From: Pseudomonas agarici
GTDB taxonomy: Bacteria > Pseudomonadota > Gammaproteobacteria > Pseudomonadales > Pseudomonadaceae
Direction: 5' to 3'
Length of the DNA: 64,000 nucleotides
NCBI RefSeq assembly: GCF_900109755.1
Contig: NZ_FOAR01000015.1
Location: 1-64,000 of the forward strand
The notes under the pieces were generated by a model, which ran no database searches, had not been told where the DNA came from, and worked only from the letters and a program-made list of their open reading frames with translations. Positions 17,284 through 25,381 of the stretch are shown piece after piece (the stretch's first letter is position 1; each line of letters starts with the position of its first letter). Both the position numbers and the translations under genes were made by a program.

Positions 17284-17679
17284 TCAGTGCTGATCAGCCT
17301 GCGCTTCATAAGCCTTGATCGCTTCAGAGGCGACCCGAAACGCGGCAAGCCCCACCGGAACACCGCAATACACCGACGCCTGTGTCAGTACCGCGCGAAT
17401 TTCCTCTTTGGAAACCCCATTCTTGAGTGCTCCTTTCACATGAACAGCGAGTTCATGGTGCTGGCTCATGGCCGTTAGCAGTGCCAGATTGATGATGCTG
17501 CGCGTCTTGAACGCGAGTGTGGAATCACCCCAAATCTCTCCCCAGCAGTATTCGGTGACGAGCTTTTGCATGGGGCGGTTGAAGTCGTCGGCTGCTGCCC
17601 AGGATTTCTCGACATGGCTTTCGCCTAAGACCTCCTTGCGATTTTCGAAGCCTTTGACGAAGCGCTCGTTGTCTTCCAT
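17284..17679 (-). CDS. 4-carboxymuconolactone decarboxylase-like protein (PcaC family)
   Basis: A 131-residue protein with strong PcaC features: EVLGESHVEKS near the start, YCWGEIWGDS, KTRSIINLALLTAM, KGALKNGVSKEEI and ASVYCGVPVG. PcaC decarboxylates 4-carboxymuconolactone to beta-ketoadipate enol-lactone in the protocatechuate branch. The start MEDNERFVKGF with GGAG nearby is preferred over an earlier ATG. A GntR-type operator and a promoter-like region lie just upstream, so it may head a second transcript. No other pca gene is in the window, so the true substrate may be another gamma-lactone acid. Confidence 0.84.
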   Translation of the reverse strand: MEDNERFVKGFENRKEVLGESHVEKSWAAADDFNRPMQKLVTEYCWGEIWGDSTLAFKTRSIINLALLTAMSQHHELAVHVKGALKNGVSKEEIRAVLTQASVYCGVPVGLAAFRVASEAIKAYEAQADQH

Positions 17680-17715
17680 TGTCTCTCTCCAGTAGGCATA
17701 TCGTAGTATCGAGTT

Positions 17716-17728
17716 ATTGTCATACAAT
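17716..17728. promoter_or_regulatory. GntR-type operator, internal to the operon
   Basis: ATTGT-CAT-ACAAT, a perfect 5-base inverted repeat with a 3-base spacer, is typical of FCD-class GntR regulators. It lies 37-49 bases upstream of the PcaC-like start. The same word recurs before the first operon gene and before the gntR gene. It overlaps possible minus-strand promoter elements (TTGATT or TTGTAT, then TACTAC or TACGAT). Confidence 0.75.
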
Positions 17729-17743
17729 CAAAACGGTTAAATT

Positions 17744-17777
17744 TTTTTGGGCGTGAGATGCCTCACCTCCCCAAAAA
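17744..17777. repeat. Large hairpin between aldehyde dehydrogenase and PcaC-like genes
   Basis: Outer arms TTTTTGGG (17744-17751) and CCCAAAAA (17770-17777) enclose a second stem GTGAG (17753-17757) / CTCAC (17762-17766) with a 4-base loop. It begins 16 bases beyond the aldehyde dehydrogenase stop. No T-run follows on the minus strand outside the stem, so it may stabilise or partly terminate the upstream transcript. Confidence 0.55.
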
Positions 17778-17792
17778 TTATCGCCATGAAAC

Positions 17793-19223
17793 CTAACTGC
17801 CGGCGTAGCCGACCATGGATTTGACCTCAAGGTATTCGCGCAACCCATACTCGCCCCATTCCCGACCGTTACCGGACTGCTTGTAGCCACCGAACGGTGC
17901 CGCGAAATCGGCGGGAGGATAATTCAAATGCACGCTACCGGCCCGCAGGGCGCGCGCCACCTGACGTGCGCGTTTCAGGTCGGCAGATTGCACATAGGCC
18001 GCCAGACCGTAGTTCGTTCCATTGGCGATCTCGATGGCTTCGGCTTCGCTGTCGTATGCCATCATCGAGAGCACGGGTCCGAAAATTTCCTCTTGCGCGA
18101 TAGTCATTGCCGGCGTGACCCCGGCAAACACGGTAGGCTTGACGTAATAACCGCGAAAGATGCCTTCCGGCAGACCCGTCCCGCCAATCACCAGTTGCGC
18201 GCCCTCCTCGATGCCGGTCTGAATCAGCGCCTGTACGCGGTTGAATTGCGCCTGATTGACCACCGGCCCTAATTGAGTCGAGGCTTGGTCAGTGGGACCG
18301 ACGCTGAAGGCTTGCGCCGCACGTCTGGCAATCTGTATCGCGGCGGCCATCAATGGACGGGGAATCAGCATCCGGGTGGGGATCGAGCAGGACTGGCCAC
18401 TGTTGGTAAAACAGGCGGCGACACCCCGGGTCACGGCATCGTCCAGATCAACGTCGTCGAGTAGGATGTTGGCAGACTTCCCGCCCAACTCCTGGGCCAC
18501 TCGCTTGACCGTTTCGGCGGCGGCTTTCGCCACCAGCACGCCCGCCCGCGTCGATCCGGTGAATGACAGCATATCGATGCCCGGATGCGCCGCGATGGCT
18601 GCTCCCACACCAGGCCCGTCACCGTTGACCAGATTAAACACACCGGGTGGCACACCGGCCTCATCCAGTACCTCGGCAAACAGCAGCGCACTGAGCGGGG
18701 AATACTCGCTCGGTTTGAGCACCATGGTGCAACCGGCCGCCAGCGCCGGGGCGATTTTCACCACGATCTGATTGATGGGCCAGTTCCACGGCGTGATCAG
18801 CCCGCAGACCCCGATCGGTTCGAAGCGCAACAAGGTACTGCCTTGAGGCTGTTCGAACGCAAGGCGCTTGAGCACTTCGATCAGTTGATTGAGGTGCAAC
18901 GGGCCACGCGGTACCTGACCTTTGCGAGCGAAGGTGATCGGTGAGCCCATTTCCACGCGCATCGCTTCGGCGAAGTCTGCCTCGCGACGCTCATAAATGG
19001 CCACGATGCGCTCAAGCAAGGCGATGCGCTCGGCAACGCTGCGTTCGGCATAATCGGGTAATGCGCCACGGGCTGCCGCGACGGCGCGATCGACGTCAGT
19101 GGCGTTGCCCATTGCCAATCGGTCGACAACGGTTTCGGTTGCAGGGTCGATGACCTCGAACCATTTGGCAGAAGCTGGCGCCACCCATTGTCCGCCGATA
19201 TAGAAACTGGCTGCGCGAGACAT
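17793..19223 (-). CDS. NAD(P)-dependent aldehyde dehydrogenase
   Basis: A 476-residue ALDH-superfamily enzyme oxidising an aldehyde to its acid. Visible features are PWNWP with Asn147, the nucleotide-binding FTGSTRAG near 221-228, the general base Glu245 in QELGGKS, and the nucleophile Cys279 in NSGQSC. The start MSRAASFYIGGQW has ACGGAG 7 bases upstream. It is the second gene of the GntR-linked operon, 58 bases after a HIBADH-like gene. That pairing (hydroxy acid to semialdehyde to acid) suggests consecutive steps. Confidence 0.92.
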   Translation of the reverse strand: MSRAASFYIGGQWVAPASAKWFEVIDPATETVVDRLAMGNATDVDRAVAAARGALPDYAERSVAERIALLERIVAIYERREADFAEAMRVEMGSPITFARKGQVPRGPLHLNQLIEVLKRLAFEQPQGSTLLRFEPIGVCGLITPWNWPINQIVVKIAPALAAGCTMVLKPSEYSPLSALLFAEVLDEAGVPPGVFNLVNGDGPGVGAAIAAHPGIDMLSFTGSTRAGVLVAKAAAETVKRVAQELGGKSANILLDDVDLDDAVTRGVAACFTNSGQSCSIPTRMLIPRPLMAAAIQIARRAAQAFSVGPTDQASTQLGPVVNQAQFNRVQALIQTGIEEGAQLVIGGTGLPEGIFRGYYVKPTVFAGVTPAMTIAQEEIFGPVLSMMAYDSEAEAIEIANGTNYGLAAYVQSADLKRARQVARALRAGSVHLNYPPADFAAPFGGYKQSGNGREWGEYGLREYLEVKSMVGYAGS

Positions 19224-19281
19224 TCGATTCACTCCGTTACTGAATGATGGATTGCTGCTGGCAAAAAACCCGGACGAGCAC

Positions 19282-20175
19282 TCATTCGCCGTCGTTGTCG
19301 ACCAGCAGTCTGTACATTTCGGTGTGGTCGGTGGTGACTGTCGCCTGCTTCGACACATCGTCCCAGAGCGCGGTGGCGGTTTTCCCCAGGCGCATGGGGT
19401 AGCCGAGCGCGTCGGCCAGGCCCTGGGCAATCTTCAGATCCTTGTTCATCAACTGCATCGAGAAGCCGGAACCGAACGAGCCGCTGAGCATGAATTGCCG
19501 GGCCTTGTTTTCCGAGGTGTTGCTGCGCCCGCTGGAGGCATTGAGCACATCGACCATCACATCCGGGTTGATACCAAACCGCTCGGCCACGTGCAGGGCT
19601 TCGACGGTGGCCATCAACCCAGCCGCCGAGACGTAGTTATTCAAGGCCTTGGCCGCATGGCCAGAACCGGCGGTGCCGATGTGCAGAATGTTCTTGCCCA
19701 TGGCGGCGAGCACCGGCTGACAGCGCGCCATCACCCCCCCATCGCCGCCGACCAGGATGGCCAGCGTGCCCTCTACCGCCCGTTTGACGCCGCCGGAAAC
19801 CGGTGCATCAAGGTAATCGAGTTCCAGGGCCTTCAATTTCAGTGCGAGATCACGCGAGCGCGCCGGCTCCGAGGAGCTCATATCGATCACCACCGCGCCC
19901 GCTCGCAACGACGCCGCCCACCCCTGCGTGCCGGCACTGCCCAGCAACACGCTTTCGACGATGGCGGAGTTCGGCAACATGGTGATCAGCACATCAAGGG
20001 ATCGGGCATTGCCGGCATCGAGGGCTGTCGCCTTAAGTTGGGACAGTGTCTGCGTCAGACGCCCTGCATCCGCGTCGGCGAGGAACAGCTCATAACCGGC
20101 TTCTGACAGGCAGGTCGTCATCGGCCCCCCCATCATGCCCAGCCCGATGAAGCCGATTCGTTGCGATTGAGTCAT
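19282..20175 (-). CDS. NAD(P)-dependent beta-hydroxyacid dehydrogenase (HIBADH family), copy 3
   Basis: A 297-residue member of the HIBADH family and the first gene of the operon. Motifs are GFIGLGMMGGPM, DAPVSGG, and the catalytic Lys in AAKALNN. The ATG at 20175 is chosen over a TTG two codons earlier; an AGGG lies about 7 bases upstream. A well-formed promoter with an embedded GntR operator lies 90-120 bases upstream. The aldehyde dehydrogenase follows directly. Confidence 0.88.
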   Translation of the reverse strand: MTQSQRIGFIGLGMMGGPMTTCLSEAGYELFLADADAGRLTQTLSQLKATALDAGNARSLDVLITMLPNSAIVESVLLGSAGTQGWAASLRAGAVVIDMSSSEPARSRDLALKLKALELDYLDAPVSGGVKRAVEGTLAILVGGDGGVMARCQPVLAAMGKNILHIGTAGSGHAAKALNNYVSAAGLMATVEALHVAERFGINPDVMVDVLNASSGRSNTSENKARQFMLSGSFGSGFSMQLMNKDLKIAQGLADALGYPMRLGKTATALWDDVSKQATVTTDHTEMYRLLVDNDGE

Positions 20176-20266
20176 TTCCAAGCCCTGTTGTTTTTTGTCG
20201 GGTCATGCCTTGGCGGCTCTCGTCAGCACAGTGGCTGTTTCGAGGCCTACCAGTGATTGGACTAAA

Positions 20267-20294
20267 ACTATATGACTGTCATACAATCGGTCAA
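20267..20294 (-). promoter_or_regulatory. Sigma-70 promoter of the GntR-linked operon
   Basis: On the minus strand, -35 TTGACC (20294-20289) and -10 TATAGT (20272-20267) are separated by 16 bases. The GntR-type operator fills the spacer, the standard position for a repressor that blocks polymerase. It points towards the first HIBADH-like gene. Confidence 0.7.
20275..20287. promoter_or_regulatory. GntR-type operator at the operon promoter
   Basis: ACTGT-CAT-ACAAT, identical to the internal operator except for one base in the left arm. It sits between the -35 and -10 elements of the leftward promoter and also overlaps a weaker possible -10 (TACAAT) for the divergent NIPSNAP gene, so one repressor could control both directions. 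Confidence 0.75.
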
Positions 20295-20321
20295 TAGGAT
20301 AATCAGCCTATTTTTTGACCG
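20288..20321. repeat. Inverted repeat in the NIPSNAP leader
   Basis: Arms CGGTCAA (20288-20294) and TTGACCG (20315-20321) enclose a second pair TAGG (20295-20298) / CCTA (20307-20310). The left arm overlaps the leftward -35 element. It could be a second regulator's site or a leader hairpin ahead of the NIPSNAP ribosome site. Confidence 0.5.
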
Positions 20322-20343
20322 ATACCTTCCTCAGGAGATTCAA

Positions 20344-20666
20344 ATGATTGTTGAATGGCGTATCTACCACTGCGCACCGGGGCGCCTTCCTGCGTTGCAC
20401 GAGCGCTTTACCAAGACGACGTTGGGGTTCTTCGAGAAGTATGGCATCGAGCAGGTGGGCTTCTGGACGACCCTGGCCGGCCCGACGAATCAGGCGCTGA
20501 GCTATCTGCTCAAATGGGCAAGCCTTGCCGAGCGCGAAGCGAAATGGAATGCGTTCCAGGCAGATCCCGGATCGCCAAACGCTCGCAAAGCGAAGCACAG
20601 GGCATTATCGTCGAACGGATCGAGAACCAGTTTCTGGCGCCCACCGCGTATTCGGCACTGCGTTAA
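20344..20666 (+). pseudogene. NIPSNAP family protein, frameshifted
   Basis: Begins with an intact NIPSNAP-type half (MIVEWRIYHCAPGRLPALHE, then KYGIEQVGFW) behind an AGGAG ribosome site. Near 20565-20575 the family reading moves to another frame: after FQADP the continuation IAKRSQSEAQGIIVERIEN and a stop at 20664-20666 lie in frame 3. The family usually reads DPEWIAKR here, so four bases (or one) appear missing. Translated as is, a nonsense tail runs on to about 20868. NIPSNAP proteins are small ferredoxin-like-fold proteins common in catabolic loci. It is either a real pseudogene or a sequencing error. Confidence 0.75.
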
Positions 20667-20734
20667 GGCAAGCAGGGTCAGCCGCCCACTGACGTTCGTC
20701 AGCGGCGGCCCGACTCCTACGGGATCAATGTTCT

Positions 20735-21415
20735 TCAGGCGACTGGGGTGGCGTGGCGTTGCTCCAGCAACTCCAAAACATTTTGCGAGGCATTTTCCAC
20801 ATGCCGCAACGCTGCCGCGCACGCGCCGGCTTCATCGCGAAGTTGAACCAGCCGCACGATTTCCTTGAGTTCTGCCAGGGTATGCACCATGCGCCCCTCG
20901 CGCCCCAGGGACAGCGCGCGCAACAGACTGACGCGATTGTTGAGTTGTTCGAGCATGCCGCCGACGACGGCGCTCTGCTCAATGTCGAGCAGCACGTGAT
21001 AGAAACGCTGCTTGATATCCAGCAACGCCGTGCCGTCGCGCCGAGCGATATGGGATTGCTGAACGAATTCGTCAAAGACTGTAGCCAATTCGGCAACGTC
21101 TTCGTCACTGGCATGGCGCACGAAATTGCGCACCGCCAGCACCTCCAGAGCCCCGCGCACGTCGTATATCTGGATCGCATCCTTGGCATTTACCGAAGCG
21201 ACATACGCCCCACGATGCGGGACTTGCTCCACCAGGCCTTCTGCTTCCAATTGCCGCAGCGCCTCGCGCAACGAGGTCCGACTGACATCCAGGGCCGTGT
21301 AGAGTTGTTGTTCCACAAGGCGATCGCCTGGCTTGAACCGACCGGAAATGATTTCGTTGCGTAGGGCATCCTGCACCTGATGCCGCAATGAAGCCGCCTG
21401 GCGGTGAACTTTCAT
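20735..21415 (-). CDS. GntR family regulator, FCD (FadR) subclass
   Basis: A 226-residue regulator. The N-terminal winged helix-turn-helix spans about residues 10-75 (LRNEIISGRFKPGDRLVEQQ, then VSRTSLREALRQLEAEGLV). The C-terminal all-helical FCD effector domain has the expected Asp and His positions (YDVRGALE, FYHVLLDIE, LRHVENA). It is convergent with the broken NIPSNAP gene and separated by it from the operon. Three ATTGT-N3-ACAAT-like sites near its own gene and the operon make it the likely repressor, released by a pathway acid. Confidence 0.88.
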   Translation of the reverse strand: MKVHRQAASLRHQVQDALRNEIISGRFKPGDRLVEQQLYTALDVSRTSLREALRQLEAEGLVEQVPHRGAYVASVNAKDAIQIYDVRGALEVLAVRNFVRHASDEDVAELATVFDEFVQQSHIARRDGTALLDIKQRFYHVLLDIEQSAVVGGMLEQLNNRVSLLRALSLGREGRMVHTLAELKEIVRLVQLRDEAGACAAALRHVENASQNVLELLEQRHATPVA

Positions 21416-22118
21416 AATGTATTCCCAAAACCTTAATAGTAGTAATGATGCGAGTAGGCGGTCTCTCGCCGGGAACTGAATTCCCGAGCGCCCTGGGCAA
21501 CCCTGCCCAACGGCCAGCGTTGATGCCGCAAGTCAATATGATTGTATGACACGAAACCCTACAAACCATACAGAAGAAAATTGTGTAATGGAAAGGGGAT
21601 ACAGGCAAAAGGCCAGACACGCGCCATTTCATCGACCGGATTGCACCGTGCCAGCGCTGAAACGCATGACCGGTCGATCTCCCCCACACTTCGGCGGCCT
21701 GACCGGCGCACCGCAATCCTCGTAACTCATGCACGGACAACGTGCGGCAATCAGCATCCGCATGTCGTGGGCGAGCCTACGCACGATCAGCAATAGTGCC
21801 TCTTTCGCACCATCGAGCCCGGCTCATGGCCAGTTGCCATTCGATGAACGTGGACTCGTTTTAATCGTTCATATTGGCTCCCTTTTTCCCTATCAAGTGT
21901 CGTATCTTTTATGCCTCGATAAAAAAGGAGGGATATCATCAACCCTACAATGAAAAGGCGTTGAGAGCTGATTTTCTCCAGCCCTCGGGACGTTTGGACA
22001 AGCGTTTCAGGCGCTCCGGCCGCTGCCGGAACGTTGACCCAGAACGCCACATGCTCCAGCCCCAGGCATCAGGAGCCAAGAGTTCCCCACAAACAAAAAG
22101 ACAGAGGGGTGCGTTTGC
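21416..22118. other. Long intergenic region between gntR and the dmpR-like gene
   Basis: About 700 bases separating two divergently read regulators. It contains one GntR-type operator (21541-21553) and must hold both promoters. Open frames on either strand lack family resemblance and good ribosome sites. I could not assign a promoter for the dmpR-like gene. Confidence 0.5.
21541..21553. promoter_or_regulatory. GntR-type operator upstream of gntR
   Basis: ATTGT-ATG-ACACG: left arm perfect, right arm matching the first three bases of ACAAT. Read on the minus strand it contains TGTCATACAAT, the 11-base word shared with the two other operators. It lies about 125 bases upstream of the gntR start, fitting autoregulation; a TACAAT within it could serve as the minus-strand -10. 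Confidence 0.65.
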
Positions 22119-23819
22119 ATGACCATGAAATACCGAGCTTCCGAGCACTCTGCGCTGCTCAAGGACCTGACCGATCGCATTCACTTCCTCGGTAGCGAAG
22201 GAAAGATTTGGCTTGATGAGCAGCGGATGTTGTTGATGCAGGTTGCCGCGATGGCGTCCTTTCGCAGAGAGCTGATCGAGATGATTGGCGAAGAACGCGC
22301 CAAGGGCTTTTTCCTACGCCTGGGTTATCAGTCCGGACTCAAGGATGCCGAATTGGCCCGCAAATTGAGGCCTAACGGCAGTGACATCGACATGTTCCTG
22401 ATAGGCCCTCAGTTGCACTCGCTCAAGGGCATGGTCAAAGTCATTCCACTGGTCATGGACATCGATATCGAGGCAGGCACCTTCTACGCCGATATCGAGT
22501 GGGTTGACTCGTTTGAGGTCGAAAACCACCGGAGCGAACAACTGCATTCCGAGCAACCGATTTGCTGGATGCTGCTCGGATACGCGATCAGCTATTCATC
22601 ATTCTTCATTGGTCGCCAGATCATCTACAAGGAAGTCAGTTGCCGTGGCTGCGGGGACCAGTTATGTCGCATCATCGGTAAGCCCGCCGAGGAGTGGGAG
22701 GATGCCGATACATTCATGCGCTACTTCCAGAGCGATCCCATCATCGATGAACTGCGCACCCTGCAGCTTCAGATCGATAGCATGAACCAATGCCTCCAAC
22801 TGCATGCGGGTCAGTTCTACGGGATCGGTCGGTCGGCCAGTTATCGAAAGACCTGTGATCTGATTGACAAGGTCGCCCCAGGAAAAGCATCCGTGCTACT
22901 GCTAGGTGAGACCGGAGTTGGCAAGGAGGTCATCGCCCGTAGCGTGCATTTGCGCAGTGAGCGCGCCGGCGGTCCGTTCATTGCACTGAACTGTGCGGCG
23001 ATCAGCCCGGACTTGATTGAAGCTGAGCTGTTTGGTGTCGAAAGAGGCGCCTATACCGGCGCTCAACAGTCTCGTATGGGCCGTTTCGAACGGGCACACG
23101 GGGGCACTCTCTTTCTCGATGAGATAATCGAACTCAGTCCGCGTGCGCAGGCAACTTTATTGCGCGTGTTGCAGGAGGGAGAACTCGAGCGGGTGGGCGA
23201 TAGCCAGACCCGCCGAGTCGATGTTCGTATCATCGGTGCCACACACGAAGAACTCGGCCAGGCCGTGCAAGAAGGAAGATTTCGAGCCGACCTCTACTAC
23301 CGCTTGAATGTCTATCCTGTGCGCATTCCCGCACTGCGTGACCGTCGCGAAGATATTCCGTTGTTGATTGAGCATTTCCTGGAAAAGCTCCACCGAAGCT
23401 ACGAGAAAAAGACCCTCGGTTTGTCCGACCGTGCCAGCGAGGCATGCCTGCGCTACGACTGGCCTGGCAACATTCGTGAACTTGAAAACCTGATAGAGCG
23501 TGGCGTGATCATCACTGACAATAATAAAAGTATATCGGTGGAGGCACTCTTCCCGCACATGTCAGTAGAGGCCCTGAGCATAGGGCTGTCGAGCGACGGT
23601 AACTTGATCAGCCAGGCACTTCAGCCCGCGGATGACTGGGTGGATAAGCTGCTCGATCTTGGGGTGAGTCTGAATGATTTGGAAGATCAACTTTTACAGG
23701 GTGCCATGGATCGCGCCAATCAGAACGTCTCGGAAGCTGCGCGACTACTGGGCATGACTCGACCAGCGCTGGCCTACCGCTTGAAGAAGCTGCCGGAAGC
23801 TAAAGATCAAGCGAACTGA
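22119..23819 (+). CDS. dmpR: Sigma-54-dependent phenol-sensing activator, DmpR/MopR type
   Basis: A 566-residue activator with the DmpR layout. The N-terminal XylR_N/V4R sensor (1-210) keeps the zinc set Cys149, Glu172, Cys175, Cys183 and the phenol-contacting His100 and Trp128, at the spacing known from MopR. The AAA+ domain follows: Walker A GETGVGKE (263-270), the sigma-54 contact loop as GAYTGA (310-315, Tyr for the usual Phe), and Walker B GGTLFLDE (329-336). A Fis-type helix-turn-helix ([18 protein letters not shown]) ends the protein. It should bind the sites at 9292-9339 and switch on dmpKLMNOP when phenol is present. Confidence 0.92.
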   Translation: MTMKYRASEHSALLKDLTDRIHFLGSEGKIWLDEQRMLLMQVAAMASFRRELIEMIGEERAKGFFLRLGYQSGLKDAELARKLRPNGSDIDMFLIGPQLHSLKGMVKVIPLVMDIDIEAGTFYADIEWVDSFEVENHRSEQLHSEQPICWMLLGYAISYSSFFIGRQIIYKEVSCRGCGDQLCRIIGKPAEEWEDADTFMRYFQSDPIIDELRTLQLQIDSMNQCLQLHAGQFYGIGRSASYRKTCDLIDKVAPGKASVLLLGETGVGKEVIARSVHLRSERAGGPFIALNCAAISPDLIEAELFGVERGAYTGAQQSRMGRFERAHGGTLFLDEIIELSPRAQATLLRVLQEGELERVGDSQTRRVDVRIIGATHEELGQAVQEGRFRADLYYRLNVYPVRIPALRDRREDIPLLIEHFLEKLHRSYEKKTLGLSDRASEACLRYDWPGNIRELENLIERGVIITDNNKSISVEALFPHMSVEALSIGLSSDGNLISQALQPADDWVDKLLDLGVSLNDLEDQLLQGAMDRANQNVSEAARLLGMTRPALAYRLKKLPEAKDQAN

Positions 23820-23924
23820 TGCGGTTATCGACGTGCTACTGGCCGCCTGTATCTGGCGAGCTCTGCGGGCAGCAGGGTTGAATGTGGGCGAAAATGCCTC
23901 TATCCGTTCCCTCGCCCGCCAGCC

Positions 23925-25286
23925 TTACATGAAGGTATAGGTATAATTCAGGTATAAGCGGGTTTGATCTATATCGTAGCCTCCCTGCCCGTCTGGCACG
24001 CCTGTTCGATAATTCGCACGCCGCAGAGTAAATCCGAGCCCTTTAGCGGGCCCGGACTGGATAACATAATCAACGCGCAAGTCGCGCTCCCACTCTCTGT
24101 AAGTTTCATTTAAACCTTTAGCATCTTTGATCCCCGTGGCATGCAGGTAAGCGACAGCGGCTTTCAATCCAGGGACGCCAATACTCGCAAAATCAAAGCT
24201 ATACTGTCCAAACGTGGTATTTTCACCTGCACGGACAAAAGGGTTGGCCATCGAATCGGTAAAAAGATAATAACTGGTGCCAATCTCGCCCTCCGGACGC
24301 CCTCGTCCATCAGCCACACTGCCGTTATTGACAACAACCATCCCCCCGTCGTCACCTACCTGTTGGTGTCCCAGCAGAAAGGCATGTCCCGCGAGAGTAT
24401 AAGTAAAAAACGCCGACCAGGTGTCGTTGTTTACTTCACCGGCATGCTTGGCGAAACCACTATTGTTATTAAACAGATACCCCGAGTTTCCATTACGGCC
24501 GTCTGATCGACTGTTAAAGTATCGCAAATCGGTTTTAAAGCTTTGATTGGGTGTCATCTGCCAGGTGTGAATAAGACCGAAGAAGTTCTGCCGATAATAA
24601 TCCTCGAGCGTGGCATAGTAATACTGCAAGGTCAGGTTATTCCGAACCTTCCAATCCGCGCCACCGAACCAGAAGCCATTCGAACCATGAGTGCCACCAT
24701 TGGCGGCAATACCGGCCCAATTGGATGAGGCTCGGGCAATCTCGCGATTTAATCGGCCAGCGGTAATGACAACGTTGTCGATGTCTTTGGAGGTCACCAT
24801 TGCCCCCTGGTAGGAGGCCGGTAGGAGGCGACCGTCGTTGCTCACTAGAATGGGGAGGTTCGGTGCCAGGGCATTACCCGCTTTTGCCTCCGTCTTGGAA
24901 AGCTTTATCTTTACCGCGCCACGAAGGCTTGACCACTCGGCCACCGGTGTCCCGTCAGTGTCAACAGGCGTGAAGTTGTTAGCTGTCGAAGTTCCGTGGT
25001 TGTCAATTCCGCCGCCCAGATTTATGCCCATGATGCCTTGCAGGTCCAGGCCAACCCCTAACGTCCCTTCGGTATAGCCAGACAGATAATCAAACTTGAG
25101 GCCGGTGGCCGTTTGGCGCTGGTCAGCATCTTGCTCACGATTATCGGCCTCAAGATACAAAGTCCGAGAATTTATACTAGCTTTAGAATCTTTCAGGAAA
25201 TCCGCACTGGCCGACTGTGCCCCTATGACACCCGCCGCAAAACCTGCTGCGACAATAGATGCCCGGCAAAAATTTATCTTAAACAC
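23925..25286 (-). CDS. OprD family outer-membrane porin
   Basis: A 453-residue porin with a cleavable signal peptide (hydrophobic core IVAAGFAAGVIGAQSASA, cut before DFLKDSKASI). The start of the mature part, FLKDSKA then R-T-L-Y-L, is the OprD hallmark, and the C-terminus ends in a beta-strand with YTYTF. A GTG start with AAGGAG 6 bases upstream is used. OprD channels admit amino acids or small carboxylates. It is the last gene of the leftward amidohydrolase-MFS-PrpD-porin unit, so it probably imports that pathway's substrate. Confidence 0.9.
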   Translation of the reverse strand: MFKINFCRASIVAAGFAAGVIGAQSASADFLKDSKASINSRTLYLEADNREQDADQRQTATGLKFDYLSGYTEGTLGVGLDLQGIMGINLGGGIDNHGTSTANNFTPVDTDGTPVAEWSSLRGAVKIKLSKTEAKAGNALAPNLPILVSNDGRLLPASYQGAMVTSKDIDNVVITAGRLNREIARASSNWAGIAANGGTHGSNGFWFGGADWKVRNNLTLQYYYATLEDYYRQNFFGLIHTWQMTPNQSFKTDLRYFNSRSDGRNGNSGYLFNNNSGFAKHAGEVNNDTWSAFFTYTLAGHAFLLGHQQVGDDGGMVVVNNGSVADGRGRPEGEIGTSYYLFTDSMANPFVRAGENTTFGQYSFDFASIGVPGLKAAVAYLHATGIKDAKGLNETYREWERDLRVDYVIQSGPAKGLGFTLRRANYRTGVPDGQGGYDIDQTRLYLNYTYTFM

Positions 25287-25381
25287 GTGCTACTCCTTTG
25301 GCTGATCTTTTTCTTATGGATGGTGCGCCGCGAGTATTTTTTATTAAGACTTCTTAAGGTCTGCTGTATCGAATTACAGAC

